Origin: Nissolia schottii
Lineage: Eukaryota; Streptophyta; Magnoliopsida; Fabales; Fabaceae
DNA length: 64,000 nt
NCBI GenBank assembly: GCA_003254905.1
Contig: QANU01028836.1
Location: 454,218-518,217, forward strand
Reading direction: 5' to 3'
A model generated the notes under the pieces. It saw only the letters and a list, made by a program, of their open reading frames with translations. It was not told the DNA's origin and did not search any database. Below are positions 1 through 12,130 of this stretch, piece by piece. The position numbers and the translations under genes were made by a program. Positions within the stretch are counted from its first letter, which is position 1, and each line of letters starts with the position of its first letter.

Positions 1-728
1 CCTCCTGCTCAGTTCTTCTATCTTCATTTGGTAACTTTCTGTATTATTTCCTAGTGTACACCTTATTTACCCGAAGTGTCCTATCATATGACTGTATGAA
101 ACTTTTCGCTATCTTTATAGGTACATGAAACTTTTTGTAATTAGTTCTGAGAAAGCAGATAGTACTCTCTCTCTCTCTCTCTCTCTTTTTGTTTTTGTTT
201 TGGTGGTTTATTGATGTAGAACTAAGTATCCAAGAAAAGATTAGAACAATTATGATTTTTTGCTTGGATGCTTAATTCTACATTGTAGAACATGATGTGC
301 TAAAATTTTATTTAATCAACTATAACCATGGGGCTGATTATATCTTTATTAGATCATGATTTTACTTGGTTAATTAATATCATTAGTGGGTAGGTATATT
401 GCTTGCAAAATTTCTCTCCTCTACAAGAAACCTTTGATACACTATACAAGTTTATTCTATGTCATTGATGTTTTGAAGTTGTGGTGAAGAATAACAAACA
501 TATTATGACAAGTCAAGTTTGTTCTTCCTTTCATGTCTTATGGTCCTCCCTTATTTTTCTTCAAAAGAATCTTCTATAGGAAATATGAACTTCTAATTTG
601 ATTTTGCTAATTTTTTTTTTGTTTGTTTGTTATAAATACCAAGGTATCATTTTGTACAAAGAGCATGCCCCATGCATCTTCAAAGTTGATATCTTCTCTC
701 TTCTTTATTTGATAAGTTAAGCTTTCAG
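1..728. other. Intron or upstream sequence of the TAF4-like gene; no exon recognised
   Basis: AT-rich sequence lying before the first recognisable exon at 729. It ends in a pyrimidine tract and a TTTCAG splice acceptor. A CT dinucleotide run occupies about 164-186. The first ~30 bases could be the end of an upstream exon followed by GTAACT, but their translation is not recognisably TAF4, so I do not annotate it. The gene must continue leftward, because a complete plant TAF4 is far longer than the part seen here. Confidence 0.5.
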
Positions 729-3251
729 GTCCCATCAAACACTTCTGGAAATATTGCAAGGCAACCTCCGAAAAAGCCTACTGTTGGCCAGAAGAAACTG
801 CTTGAAGCACATGGTTCTTCGCCGCCACCTCCAAGGTGATATGTCTAGTTCTGCTGGATCATGCTTCTCTTACTTTTGGGTTTATTTCTTAATTTCCAAC
901 TCATGTTGGTGTATGCATAATTTTTCTGTCATCGTACAGTAAGAAACAGAAGGCATCTGGGGGATCTGTAGAACAAAGCCTTAGTGAGCTTAATGACGTC
1001 ACTGCTGTTAGTGGAGTTGACCTTAGGGTATGATACCTTGTCATGTCGAACTAAGCAGATAGCTGAATAAATAAGCATGTTTACTCTCTTATTTCAAAAT
1101 CTAAAATCATTTCTACATTTTAATCTTTTACAGAAAGAAGAGGAGCAGTTATTTTCAGGGTCCAAGGAGGACAGTCGAGTATCAGAAGCATCTCGAAAAG
1201 CTGTGCAAGATGAAGAGGAAAGGCTGATTTTGCAGAAAGGTCCACTGCAGAAAAAATTGATTGAGATTAGTTAGTATCCTGTTCACGCCACACCTATGTC
1301 CATCTATTTTATGTTTTTCCTTTTGAGCTTGTTTTGATAAGTAATAGGCCCACAAATCGTTATAGCTATTTTGTGTTACTCTGGCAGTGGTCAAGTATGG
1401 CTTGAAGGGTATGAGCAATGATGTGGAGAAATGCTTGTCACTGGTGAGATTCAAGCAAAATTTCACTTGCCGATGTAGCAGGTTTGAATGTAATCTTACA
1501 ATTGAAAGTGAATTTTCAGTGTGTGGAGGAAAGAATGCGTGGCCTGATAAGTAACCTGATTAGAATGTCAAAACAGGTCTGCTGTTTTTTCTACCTGCTT
1601 GCTTGCATGAATATTATTTCACAACTGTATAAAATTTCTTACTTCCAAGAGTATTTCTACTAGCGAGTTGATTTTGAGAAGACAAGACACCGGACTGTTG
1701 TCACCTCAGATGTTCGGCAGCAAATCCTGACAATAAATCGGAAAGTAAGGGAGGAGTGGGAGAAAAAACAGGCAGAAACAGAGAAGCTTCGGAAACAAAA
1801 CGATGTGAGTTCCACATATTGAAAATTTGGTTGAGTGAAAGATATAATCCTTGTCCATGCTCATTTCCCCCGTTTGCATATGTTGTGTGTATTGGCATTT
1901 CAAACCTGCGTGTCTATCATTTAATCCCCATATTGCAATTTTTAAATATAGGTTGATAGCAACACTGGAGCTGATGGTGACAAGGAGAAGGACGAGGGTC
2001 GTGCTAAATCAACAAAGGTATTTATTTCCTTTCTTATATTTCACTTTTATCTGCGTACAAAATCTTTTCTTTGATTTATAAAATATGCTACAGGTGAACA
2101 AGGAAGAGGACGACAAGATGAGGACGAATGCTGCAAATGTTGCTGCCCGAGCTGCTGTCGGGGGAGATGACATGCTGTCGAAGTGGCAGCTTATGGCTGA
2201 GCAAGCGAGGCAGAAACGTGAGGGGGGCACAGAACCAGCTAAAGATGTGAACCGCAAATCTTCTTCAGCCTCTGGAAAAAGTACTATGGATAATCAAGAT
2301 GGGGAGAAAAAAGGTCCAACTGGTTTTCTTTCAACTTCAGGTGAGTTCTCTTTTCAACTGCTTATCTATCATTTTAGTTTAGTAATTCAACTGCAAGATG
2401 GCAGTCAATTTTAGACATCGTTCACAAATCACCAAATGAGTAAACCTTCAAATTCTTCTCTAGAGTTGTCAGCGTTGGTTAAGTTCATCCCAAGTTTATG
2501 AAAATGATCATATTAGTCTTGAGGTTGCTAAAAGCTGGTCAAGTTAATCCCCGAGAGGGACTAATTTGACCAATGTCAAAGGACTAACTTGACCGATTAT
2601 TGGCAATTTCAGGGACTAATATGGCCATTTTCATAATCTGTGGACAAATTTGACCAATATTGACGACTCTAGGAATGAATTTGAAGGTTTCCTCATCACC
2701 AAACTTAAATCCATATTGTAGGTTATGGATGAAAATGAAATGGAGGAAGAAATATGAGAGAAGGGAGTAGATTCCATCAGATTGTCTCACATAGAATGGA
2801 ATAACTTACCTATATCATTTGCTTAATATTCTTCCATTTGTTAGGTTGAAAATGTTTTGATAAATATTTAATTGTAGAATATCCTCATTCCGCCAACTTC
2901 TTTGGGTCTGAAGGGGAGTATCATGCCTCTATCATCTGCCTTGGCCACTGTCCTGTTGTATAATTCTTTTTGTATCATGCTTAATTTTTCAACAAAATGC
3001 TTTCAAAGAACATTAGGCATTGTTGTTGGTTATCAGAGTGAATAAAGTAAACCACGGCTTGTTTCGCTCTTCCAACAGGGGCCACCAGAAAACATGGAAG
3101 AGATCAGGCCCTTGTGGCTCAAACTAGGGTAGCTCGAAGCATATCTGTCAAGGACGTAATCGCTGTACTTGAGAGGGAACCACAGATGTCCAAATCACCA
3201 CTCATACATCGCTTATACGAGAGAACTCATTCTGATGCACCAGCTGAGTAA
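729..3251 (+). CDS. TAF4: TFIID subunit TAF4/TAF4b-like, C-terminal half (5' partial)
   Basis: TAF4 is a scaffold subunit of the general transcription factor TFIID in the nucleus; its C-terminal TAF4 domain contains a histone fold that pairs with TAF12. Nine exons join in frame: 729-835, 940-1027, 1134-1269, 1388-1443, 1520-1576, 1664-1804, 1952-2017, 2094-2340 and 3079-3251, with stop TAA at 3249-3251. The translation runs through family-typical segments: [66 protein letters not shown], a charged helix (EEWEKKQAE), [20 protein letters not shown] and the terminal block [19 protein letters not shown]. All introns are GT-AG and phases agree throughout. The N-terminal part, including any RST domain, lies outside the window. 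The last intron (2341-3078) carries a MITE. TAF4 versus TAF4b naming is not resolvable here; family assignment is secure. Confidence 0.93.
2437..2694. mobile_element. Mutator-type MITE in the last intron of TAF4
   Basis: A 258-bp element with long imperfect terminal inverted repeats: the left arm (AGTAAACCTTCAAATTC) matches the reverse complement of the right arm (GAATTTGAAGGTTTCC), and the match continues for about 80 bp inward. It is flanked by a perfect 9-bp direct repeat, ATCACCAAA, at 2428-2436 and 2695-2703. Nine-bp target-site duplications are typical of Mutator-like elements. It has no coding capacity and sits wholly inside the intron, so splicing of TAF4 is probably unaffected. Confidence 0.85.
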
Positions 3252-6170
3252 AGTAAAACCAAGTACTGCGGTGATCTTGGTCCTTTTTTTTTTTTAGTTA
3301 TTCCACTTTATTCCATCTATAACTATAACCATTGTTTTCTGTCAGATTCTAACAAAAAATTGAGACTGATTCCCGATTAGAAATTTCTGGGTTCTTGTTA
3401 GAACAAAACTGGTGTTCATCACGGTTTTCCTGCGGTCTCTCTCTCTAGAGACTACCAAAGCGCATGGTACTTGTTTTGTTCAATTCAAATTTTATTGGCT
3501 TGTAAGCAGATTTGCTTTGATTCGGTCTAGATATGGAATTTGTGATTTGATTAAAAAATGAGTGTAGTTAGGGTTCTTTGGTTGTTTCCAATATTCACTC
3601 AAAAATTATGATATTTGTTTCTCTGAATTTGCAATAAACAGGGCTATACCAATTTGATGAAATTTGGCAAGAAAATAGCTTTATGGATTCGAAACCATGT
3701 GGGAGAGTTGGGGCTCCTGAGGTTGTTCTCAAATTTTTTTTCTCAAGTCCCAGTCAAAATTCATGATTATGGGCTCATCAGATTCGAAAAAACCATGGCT
3801 AAAAGAAGCCCCAATGAGATTTAATGAAATTCCAGAAAAATAATAGCGATGAAATTCATATTTGACTCGGTTGTTTAGATTTGAAAGAGCACATTTCATG
3901 CATGACAATATCAACATACATGACGTAGCCTTATGCAATTTAAAACTTAAAATGGGTTGCCTTCAACCAAATTCATAAGAGGCTTCATACAATTTCCGAA
4001 TTCATGCGATTATAAAACAAGTAGAGTACTTGCCTCTTTGATTTGAAGATACTAGGTTAGGTGTTTCGTTGTCGGGTGAGGGCTACTCTTGTGACCTAAA
4101 TATTGCGGATGACATGTCCTTTGTACTCTCAATGATCTCTTGTGCAATCCAAACTTCTTTTTGTCAGGCCAACACTATACTTAGGTGCTCTAGTTTGCAA
4201 CATAGTTGAATGAAGGGTCTACGGAATAGACAACATGCCTATACAACATAGTTGTCAAAATCTTGTTTTAAAACCCAAAAATTTACAATTTGACGTTTTT
4301 ATGGTACAAAAACTTGTTAGCTTTCACCTAAAATCTAAATTAGGCAAAATCTTATGAAAAAACATTTTTAAATGCTAAAAAAAATGAAAAAAGAAACATT
4401 TTTACATTTTTGGTTCATTGTTGCACTCATCGCCATTGGCATTTAATGATTGATTGCCGCTATTGGTGGTTGCATTTAAAAGTTACAAGTATGCTCAACA
4501 CCATTCACTTTCCGTCAAGTGCATCTTAGAACTCACTTTCTATGTTGTTGATTTGTTCACTCTTACTTTGTCCTTATGTGGTTATCGAGTGAATCTTCAA
4601 TAAGTTATTTATAAATTAGCATATGTTCTCATTCATGAAAATGATCGCATTTATTCCGTAGAAAAGAAGAAGAAAATGAATGCATTTATGGACTTACACC
4701 TGTGGACCAGCAGACAATAATGGAAAGTTAAAATTGACAACTGAACAAGATCGAGCAGAGCAAACAGCTAGGCCCTTAAATCAACATGAGTTTATTGTCC
4801 AAAATTTGTGCCGGAAGTCAACCTCGAATTGCCCTTTCTTTTTGGTTGAGATATTTGTTTTTTCTACATAAAAAAGAGCCTTATTATGAGATATGATGCT
4901 AAGTAACATAATAGAAGTAAAAGAAGGTGGAGTAAGAGTGATGACCCCCCAAAAAAAAAATTGAGTTAGAGAACCACAAAAGAGGAGATTCTTGTATGAA
5001 TATAAATTTAATACTTTATGTTTAGAATGAATATAAATTTAATACTTTACGTTTAGACAAGTCATGATAAAAATGAGACCTGTCATTTATAAAATTTATA
5101 CAAAATACACTCAGTTCTTTATGAGTTTCCTCGACAACTTGAAGCACATAGATATAGCATATGTGTGTGTGCAAGTGATGAAAAAAATATGCGTGTGTGC
5201 AAGTGAAAATCAAATTTTCTTTTATTAACATAAGTTCTGGTGAGTTTGTTGTCCGTTAAAACATGTGCCTCCAAACATTTTTTAAAATACTTACAAATTA
5301 TTTATTAAGTCATCATTACATCAAAAAATTAAAAATTGAACTCATATCCATGTCGGATATAACAACGTTTTCTTTAACAATTACGCTAACTACGGGCGTC
5401 AAGATCGATTATTTTATTGTTTGAATTCAAAGTTTTTATGCACTTGTAGTATTCACCAAGAAAAGGGTTTTGCGCTTATTTGTTTATGTATGATATTGAT
5501 ATCAACAAATCATTTGGTTTCGATTTTTATTCGTCTTAAATAGCAATACTATTGTTTCATAAATTACTAAAATGACTTGTTGCTCCAAAAAAGGAAAATA
5601 CTAATAAAAATGAAACAGCTACGATGGCTTGGTGAAACAAAGATATACTAGTATAGATTTAGTCTAGTTTTAGATATACAAATTTATAATTAGTCAATCG
5701 TATACCACACATGCCAAGAACTCTTCTTTTTAAAAACTTAAGTTGGTGGGAGAAAACAATTTTAATAATTCATGGGGTACTAGAATAAATTCCATTTGAC
5801 AAACAACAATATTGCCAACTAAATTATTAAAGATACTACTAATAGCTAGAGACATGATAAAATTTCCTTTATCTTTTTTTCTTTTCCCATTTGGTCATTT
5901 ATAAAAAAATATTTTCTTATTTCCAACTAACTTCTTGATAATATATAAATATTTGTAGAGTCTCTCATTTGTGTGCAAGGGTGTTAAAACGAGCCAATCA
6001 TTTAAGGTTATGTTATTTTTTAACTAGTAAAATGTTAACCCATTTTTATTTAAGTAATTTTCGAGCTATTTCTTACTATCATGGATGATCACACACATTT
6101 TACTTAGATTTACATGCTTGTTACAAAATCAGATGTTGCTTCTTGCTTGATTAATTTCTTCCCTTTACTT
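3252..6170. other. Intergenic; 3' flank of TAF4, no gene seen
   Basis: AT-rich sequence with only short, non-conserved reading frames. The first few hundred bases presumably hold the TAF4 3' UTR. A ~29-bp direct repeat stands in two adjacent copies at about 4996-5057 (unit contains TATAAATTTAATACTTTA). I see no RNA gene, no recognisable transposon coding sequence and no conserved promoter. Confidence 0.5.
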
Positions 6171-6179
6171 GAAACTCAA

Positions 6180-7133
6180 TTTAAGTATAGTATCAAGTAA
6201 GTCCGATCTGAATTCTCCTCCTACTTCATCATCAGTTTCTAGTCTTGTTGATTTTCCTAATGACGTCATTACCCCCCTTGTCCCTGCATTATCAGCACTC
6301 GATTTGTCGCCAGAGGCTATACTCAGCCAGCAAGCTGGTATAATAGATTTCACAGATACCTTTTTCTCGGTGGCCAAGTTAACTACTGTTTAGGTATTAC
6401 TCAGCAGCATAACAACCATCAAATAATGGAGCTTCATTCAAATGGACATCAATAACAACACATTTTTGAATGGTGACCTCAAACCTTTGAGCAAGTTTAT
6501 ATGCAAATTCCTCAAGGGGGGAGAGCATGGCATGTCGGCTTCACAAGTCTATATATAGCCAATTTATGTCCTCTCCTTGTGCTCCTCACCCACCTTGGAT
6601 TCCCTTCATCATTTGTTGAGGTACATCAAATAAGCTTCGAGACAAGGTTTATTTATTGTTCTCAGCAGCTTCTACCCTGCATCTCACAAGATATGCAAAC
6701 GCTGATTGGGGCCAATGCCCGGATACTCGCCATTGGTTAATGTGTATTCATTGGTGATTCTCTTGTCTCTTGGAAGTCTAAGAAACAAGCCATGGTCGGT
6801 TTTCCGTTCCTTGACATAAGCCAAATATCGTGCTTTAGCCTCCATTGCATGTGAAACCATTTGGCTCGTCAATCTATTGACATTTTTTGAGATTGACATT
6901 CCCACTTGTATGGTGTTTTGTGATAATCAAGCAGCCATTTATCTTGCTACAAATCTAGGATTTCACGAACGATCAAAACATATAGAGATTGATTGTCATT
7001 TTATCCGAGAGAAGGTGAATCAAGGATTAATTCGGCTCAATCATGTCAAAACACAACACCAGCTGGTTGTTCTACTCACCAAAGCTGTCTCAGCAAGCCA
7101 ATTCCAACACTTATAAGCAAGCTGGGAATTCTG
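6180..7133 (+). pseudogene. Decayed Ty1-copia retrotransposon fragment (RT and RNase H)
   Basis: Broken pol remnant. Around 6425-6530 the reading matches the copia reverse-transcriptase signature region (DINNTFLNGDL and YMQIPQGG in different frames). From about 6690 the RNase H region follows: NADWGQCPDTRHW, then SLVSWKSKKQAM-like and, in one open stretch (about 6877-7116), FCDNQAAIYLATN and HIEIDCHFIREKV. Frameshifts and stops separate these pieces, so no functional polyprotein remains. Most of RT between the two blocks is missing. The fragment is followed immediately by a purine tract and an LTR remnant. An RNase H reading is secure; the 5' limit is approximate. Confidence 0.85.
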
Positions 7134-7161
7134 TATATATTATTCCCACCTTGCGGGGGAG

Positions 7162-7370
7162 CATTAGAGCATATAGTAGGATAATTTACTTGTATGCTCT
7201 TATGCATTGCTAATTGTAATGGGTCATTAGTTAACTAGTTATCGGGTTGTTGAGTTAGTTAGCCAGAGTTGTTTATGTATCTAGTATAAATCATGTAAGA
7301 GATGCATTCATCTATTCAGTTGATCAATATACAAAATTCATTCACAGAGACTTCGCTTTTGTTCTTAACA
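7162..7370 (+). mobile_element. 3' LTR remnant of the copia fragment
   Basis: A GGGGGAG polypurine tract at 7155-7161 directly follows the RNase H remnant, as it does before the 3' LTR of copia elements. The segment then runs about 209 bp and ends in CTTAACA, with the CA expected of an LTR end. Its first bases look mutated from TG, so the left edge is uncertain. No 5' LTR partner is present upstream. Confidence 0.6.
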
Positions 7371-8162
7371 CGACCCAAAGTTGGTTGAGCCAATTTAGAT
7401 TGAGCTACGTCAGGTCAACTTAATTTTTTTTCTTCATATTTCTTCAGCCCAGTCCGCTCATATTTTTGGGCCATTTAGATTGGTCTATCAGGTTCAATCC
7501 ATTTTTACAGCTCTATTTATATGTTTACTATTTAAGTTTTTTTAAACGTAGCCTAGAGATAAAACTTAAGGTCACAATTTTTTTCCTTAGTAATTGATCA
7601 CATAATCTTGGGGTTTGTGGTCGTAGTTAGATAAAACTTTCCCTAACATTAGTTCATGTAAATTTTTTCTGAGAAAGGGATTTATTTTTAATTTTTTTTT
7701 ATGTTGTCATGTTCCCTCTTCATTTGATAACCAGGCAATCATGCTGCAAAGTTGAAAATAACATTTTTTTAATGCTAAAAATAACAAATTATAACTACAT
7801 AAAAAGGTGCACCTAATGTCTTTGTTTATCTTTTTTGGCCTTGTCCTTGTCTCAAAACCCTTTATCTCTTATGTCAAATTATTGGTTCTCAACTTTGTTG
7901 GGTCACCCTTTAGTTGTATATTTCGTTGAAAAATATTGTATAAGCAATGTGAATGTAACTGTTATCTGGTCACTATGCTCAACATTTATGGCTCTATGCA
8001 TATGTGCTCTCATGTAATCTAGCTAGGGACAAGATTACCTCAAACTCAGATATCGAATGGCCGATGTGTGCTGTTTAGAAGATGAAAGTGAGCTTCGTTC
8101 CTGGTGAGCATGGGGTGAGGTACCTCTAAATCACTATGACGTCCAAATTAGTGTGTTTAAAG
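7371..8162. other. Intergenic, no gene seen
   Basis: AT-rich, only short random reading frames. About 7380-7520 has imperfectly repeated phrases typical of decayed plant repeats (for example ATTTAGATTG twice). Nothing further can be supported. Confidence 0.4.
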
Positions 8163-8463
8163 TAGGGTTGTCAAAATGGATCTAGCTTGCGGATCTGCTT
8201 GTTTACATGTATTAAAATGGCAAGTTAATAAAAAAAACTTTGGCAAAATTTTGAACCCGTTTAACCTAGCTTGCGGGCCTGGCTTAAATGAGTCAGGTTG
8301 ACCCGTTTGACAGCCTTAAATGGTTAAAATGGATTCAGCCCGCTGAATGACCCATTTACCTATATTGAAAGGGCGGGCTAAACATAAAAAATTGCCCGTA
8401 AAAATTTTGAATTTGTTTAACTTGGGGGTTAAACGGACAAGATTGACCCGTATGATAACCCTA
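8163..8463. mobile_element. Short hAT-like MITE (degenerate)
   Basis: A ~300-bp segment starting TAGGGTTGTCAAA and ending TGATAACCCTA, which are near inverted copies of each other and match the ends of other hAT-like elements in this window. Internal sequence is rich in the GACCCGTTT/AAACGGGTC-type motif seen in the element at 12570-13439. Flanking 8-mers (GTTTAAAG and GACGTGAG) agree at only four of eight positions, so a target-site duplication is not demonstrable. Confidence 0.55.
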
Positions 8464-9534
8464 GACGTGAGATGTATGAGGTAAGATGTGCATACCTTTG
8501 TGGGCTGAGGAGCTAGTGTTTATACTGCCCTGGATTGAATTTGGGATCATGGAGATTTCCCAGATAATCCATTCCATTTATCTCGAAGACATATATGCCA
8601 GTGGTCTTGTCCTAGTCCAATTGTCTATGTAACACATAAGTGATGGCTTCAGATCCCAAGTAAGGCCCTTGTTGGGCCTTGTCTAATAATAGCCTAAGGT
8701 CGACGTTTGCCTCGAAATAATATGTACAAAAATTTAAAAGGTAAAAAAAGTTAATTTTAAAGATGAGCACCTGATAAGAAATAATGTATAATTTCTAATT
8801 AAGATAACAAATTTTTATGCCTATGCAAATGTTCCTAATTGAGTTTAGTATATACCATAATCCATGTAGTTAGCTTTGTTGGCTGAATTAATAGTTGTCA
8901 ATTTTAATAAGAAGGAGGTTCAAGATGAAAGTCATCATCATTCAACATGAAATGACTTGTACAGCATGGTTTCCAAATGAATTTGTCCTTCTTTTTTTTT
9001 TCCTGGTATATGAATGTGACTTATTAGCTACCATTTATTGTTTGAGAATTTATATAGATTGTGTATTATATAGATTCTTATATCTTAATCATGGTGAAGA
9101 GTTATGCATATTGGAGTGTACAGATAGTTTCAAAATTATTTATACAACAGCTCATTCATTCAAACTCGAGAAAAGAAAAAGCAAAAATAATAATCACATC
9201 ATTCATTCATGTCCTGTCAACACTAATCACGAAATATCGTGTTGGGAAGTTGACAATTTTTTTTTGGGTTAAATCTTCATTGTATGATTATTGTTTTAGC
9301 TTTAATAATTAATTTATGGGTAAATTAGCATTCCCTGAGAATTTGTGAAACTATAATAAACTTTTTCTATTTGATTAAACAACACTAACCACTCTTAATT
9401 AATAGCATTTCATAATGATATCAGAGTCAGATACTGTTTATAATGTGTTTTTGTCTATTATATTTCTCACATTTTCACACTCGACAAACTTCACAACTCT
9501 CCTTTAATCCTCTCTTATGCAACTTCACAATCCC
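8464..9534. other. Intergenic, no gene seen
   Basis: AT-rich. A 125-codon open frame at 8895-9272 shows no domain or conserved pattern and is best read as chance. No repeats with clear ends were found. Confidence 0.4.
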
Positions 9535-9542
9535 TTCTGGCC

Positions 9543-9996
9543 TAGGGATGGCAATGAGTTCGATTTTGGTTGAACCATGACTTTACCATCAACCTATTAA
9601 ATAGAAAAAAATCATATCTTACCCTGAGTTTTAAAAATAAAAACCCTACCTACTACTTTCTAAAAAATATTTTTATGTTTACATAATATAAACATTAACT
9701 ACAAAAAATAATTATTTAATGCATAATAACAGTATAATTTAAACTAAAAACTACACAATTCAAAAAAGTGAACAAAGATAACCCTTTTAACACAACATAA
9801 TCATAAATTAAACCAAAACCATAATTTCTAGTCATAACAACTAGAAAACATTATATTGGAGAATGACAGAGAGGGATGAAAGTCAATGAGCCTTGAAGAC
9901 ATAAGAGTGAAATAAAGCAGGTAAATAGATTTTTGTTTTATTTAACGGGTTAAATTGGACAGATACTTGTGAATAGGGTACAAATTATCATCTCTA
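9543..9996. mobile_element. hAT-like non-autonomous element
   Basis: A 454-bp segment beginning TAGGGATGGCAAT and ending ATTATCATCTCTA; the ends are inverted copies with a few mismatches. Flanks TTCTGGCC (9535-9542) and TTTTGACC (9997-10004) match at six of eight positions, consistent with an aged 8-bp hAT target-site duplication. The interior is AT-rich and non-coding. Confidence 0.65.
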
Positions 9997-10004
9997 TTTT
10001 GACC

Positions 10005-11206
10005 CTCATTTGTGCGTAAGATTAGTGGTTTGATAATTGATATTAAAATACACATATAATTTGGGTAGGACATCAAAGTCATTTTCTTGATGGATGTGTT
10101 TGCCTTAGCGTATAGACGAGAAAATGCAAAGATCAGATTGCATTAGGGAGGGAATCACACACGATTCTTACACCAACTATTAGTTCTTTTCACTTTCCTT
10201 TCTTGATTGCTGATCCTTTCATTTTCTCATGCAAATCACCCAAGTTAATAATATGATTAAAATTGATTCGTCACCTATTGGCAATTGTGCAAAGTGACAT
10301 CAAAAATTGAAGAATCATGAGGGAGAAGAATTGTGCAAGCGTGTTTACATTATAATCCCACTCGTGAGTAAGCGTGATGGTGACCCCCAACAAATCCAGC
10401 ATCGGTGACAAGTGACTGAATTTAATTTGTTATAGAAAATTTGTTTGTTTACCAGAATGATTAAGGCCCCAAAACTTGGTTTTGCATTATTATAGTGGTG
10501 ACGGATGATAACATCACTTTATTGAGTTTCTCACTTTAATTTAGGACCCAATTTAGTGGTATCTTTAATATATGACGAAATGTTTTCAACCAAATGACCC
10601 AAAAGCAATGTATTAAAATGTTAAATTAAGGTGTCCAATTAAATTGATTAGACTGCGACACAAATAGTGTTTTTTTTTTTTTTTTTTTTCGCTGTTCTTT
10701 CGTTTCAATCATAACTGTAACTGTGGTTGAATTACAAATTTAGTTCATTAAATTAATTGAATCGTATATAAGACACGTTATTAGTTTAATTTTTTTTTGT
10801 TTATTCAATGTTTTAAAACATTACACAAAAGGCTAGTAAGTCTTACCATTACTTGCACTCTTCTTTTGTTTATAGGACACTTATAAGTGCATGTAAACAT
10901 TTGATTGCCCGGGATAAATAATATAAAAAAAAAATTAAAAATAAAATTGACCCTGTACAGAGATGGATTTTTCAGTCACCTAAACAATTTAGGTCGGAAA
11001 TGATAAAAATAAAAAACCCTAATTATTGGTAAAGTATATGTAAAATATTATAATGGTAGATTGCTCAATTAATAAGAGACGAACTCGAATTTCACAAGAA
11101 TGTGAGTTCTATTCTCATGGTTGATGTGAGGACCATTTTATTAAATAATTTGTAAGTATTTATGTAAATTATTAAAGAATTTAAAGACGTATCTTAACCC
11201 TAATAA
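10005..11206. other. Intergenic; poly-T run and a weak SINE-like segment
   Basis: A run of 20 T lies at about 10670-10689. Around 11050-11130 there is a tRNA-like pattern (a box-A-like stretch near GATTGCTCAATTAATAAGAG, a box-B-like GAGTTCTATTCTC), suggestive of an old SINE without visible ends. No gene is seen. Confidence 0.35.
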
Positions 11207-11225
11207 AATGATGAATGTTGAAACT

Positions 11226-11412
11226 AACGGGGGTTGGTCCAAGTGGTAAGTGGCTTGATATCGCTTAAGCAAGGTCTCGAGTTTGAGACCTTGTGTACGC
11301 AATTATCTCCGCTGGGAGACTCACCCATAATAGTCAGGTGCACAACCCTCGGGTTGACCCAGATTAGCTAAGGGGAAGTCTTGGATACCGGGTAGACAAC
11401 CTAAAAAAAAAG
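11226..11412 (+). mobile_element. tRNA-derived SINE (copy 1)
   Basis: About 187 bp. It carries a box-A-like segment (TTGGTCCAAGTGG) and a box-B-like segment (GGTCTCGAGTTTGAGACC), the two parts of an internal RNA polymerase III promoter, then a conserved tail (GGATACCGGGTAGACAACCT) and an A run. Flanks form an imperfect target-site duplication, AATGATGAATG followed by (T)TGAAACT versus ATAAACT (11207-11225 and 11413-11430). A second member with the same structure lies at 43255-43446, which proves this is a dispersed family. Confidence 0.88.
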
Positions 11413-11430
11413 AATGATGAATGATAAACT

Positions 11431-12130
11431 CATATAATCTTTTTAAAGAAGAAAAAAAGTTACATAAAGGTGCATGTAAACTCAACAATAATATTCAATT
11501 GTGGCAACTTAACTACAAGCAAAACATTTAAGTGTTAGAAAGAAAGTTGATTAACACATATTTAGTTAGCAATAATGAGTGGTAGGTCCTATTCCAGCTA
11601 TTTGCCAGAGTAAAGCAGAACAAACAAGTTCTACACAAGTTGCCACTCTCAAAAAAAGTCTCTAACTCTCTCTATGATTAAACGACTTTTCTTGCTTTGT
11701 CTATTCAGCAATCCATTTTCTTATCTATAACTTCTTTTGTCCCAAAATGATAACTTATTAATATGAACAATATTGTCTTTACCAATTCTGATTTAATTAA
11801 TCCATATGCCTTCACGGCTAAGGACAAAGTTTCTTTACAGTTACAACCTTGGACCATTTGTGTGCTTTGTTGTGATTAATCTACTTTTATAGAAAAGCTT
11901 TTTTATTGAAAATGTTTTGAGCTTTTGCTTGAAAAGCTTCCTTGTAGTGCAAAAGCAGTGGATTGCTCTATTTTGTTTGCATAAGGCATTCCTAACTAGC
12001 ATCGTCTTAACTCTGAACTTCATGTCATTTCTCCTTTATCAAGTTAAATAAATGTGTTGAATAAGCATGGATTATTATGCCAAAAAGGTTATAATATATG
12101 ATACGCATATAACCTTTTTTATTAAAAAAT
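11431..12130. other. Intergenic, no gene seen
   Basis: AT-rich spacer between a SINE and the inverted-repeat element. Short open frames on both strands show no conserved features. Confidence 0.4.

Noticed and set aside
8895-9272. 125-codon open frame in the intergenic region
   Set aside because: No domain, no splice partners, AT-rich codon content and an overlapping equal-quality frame; probably chance.
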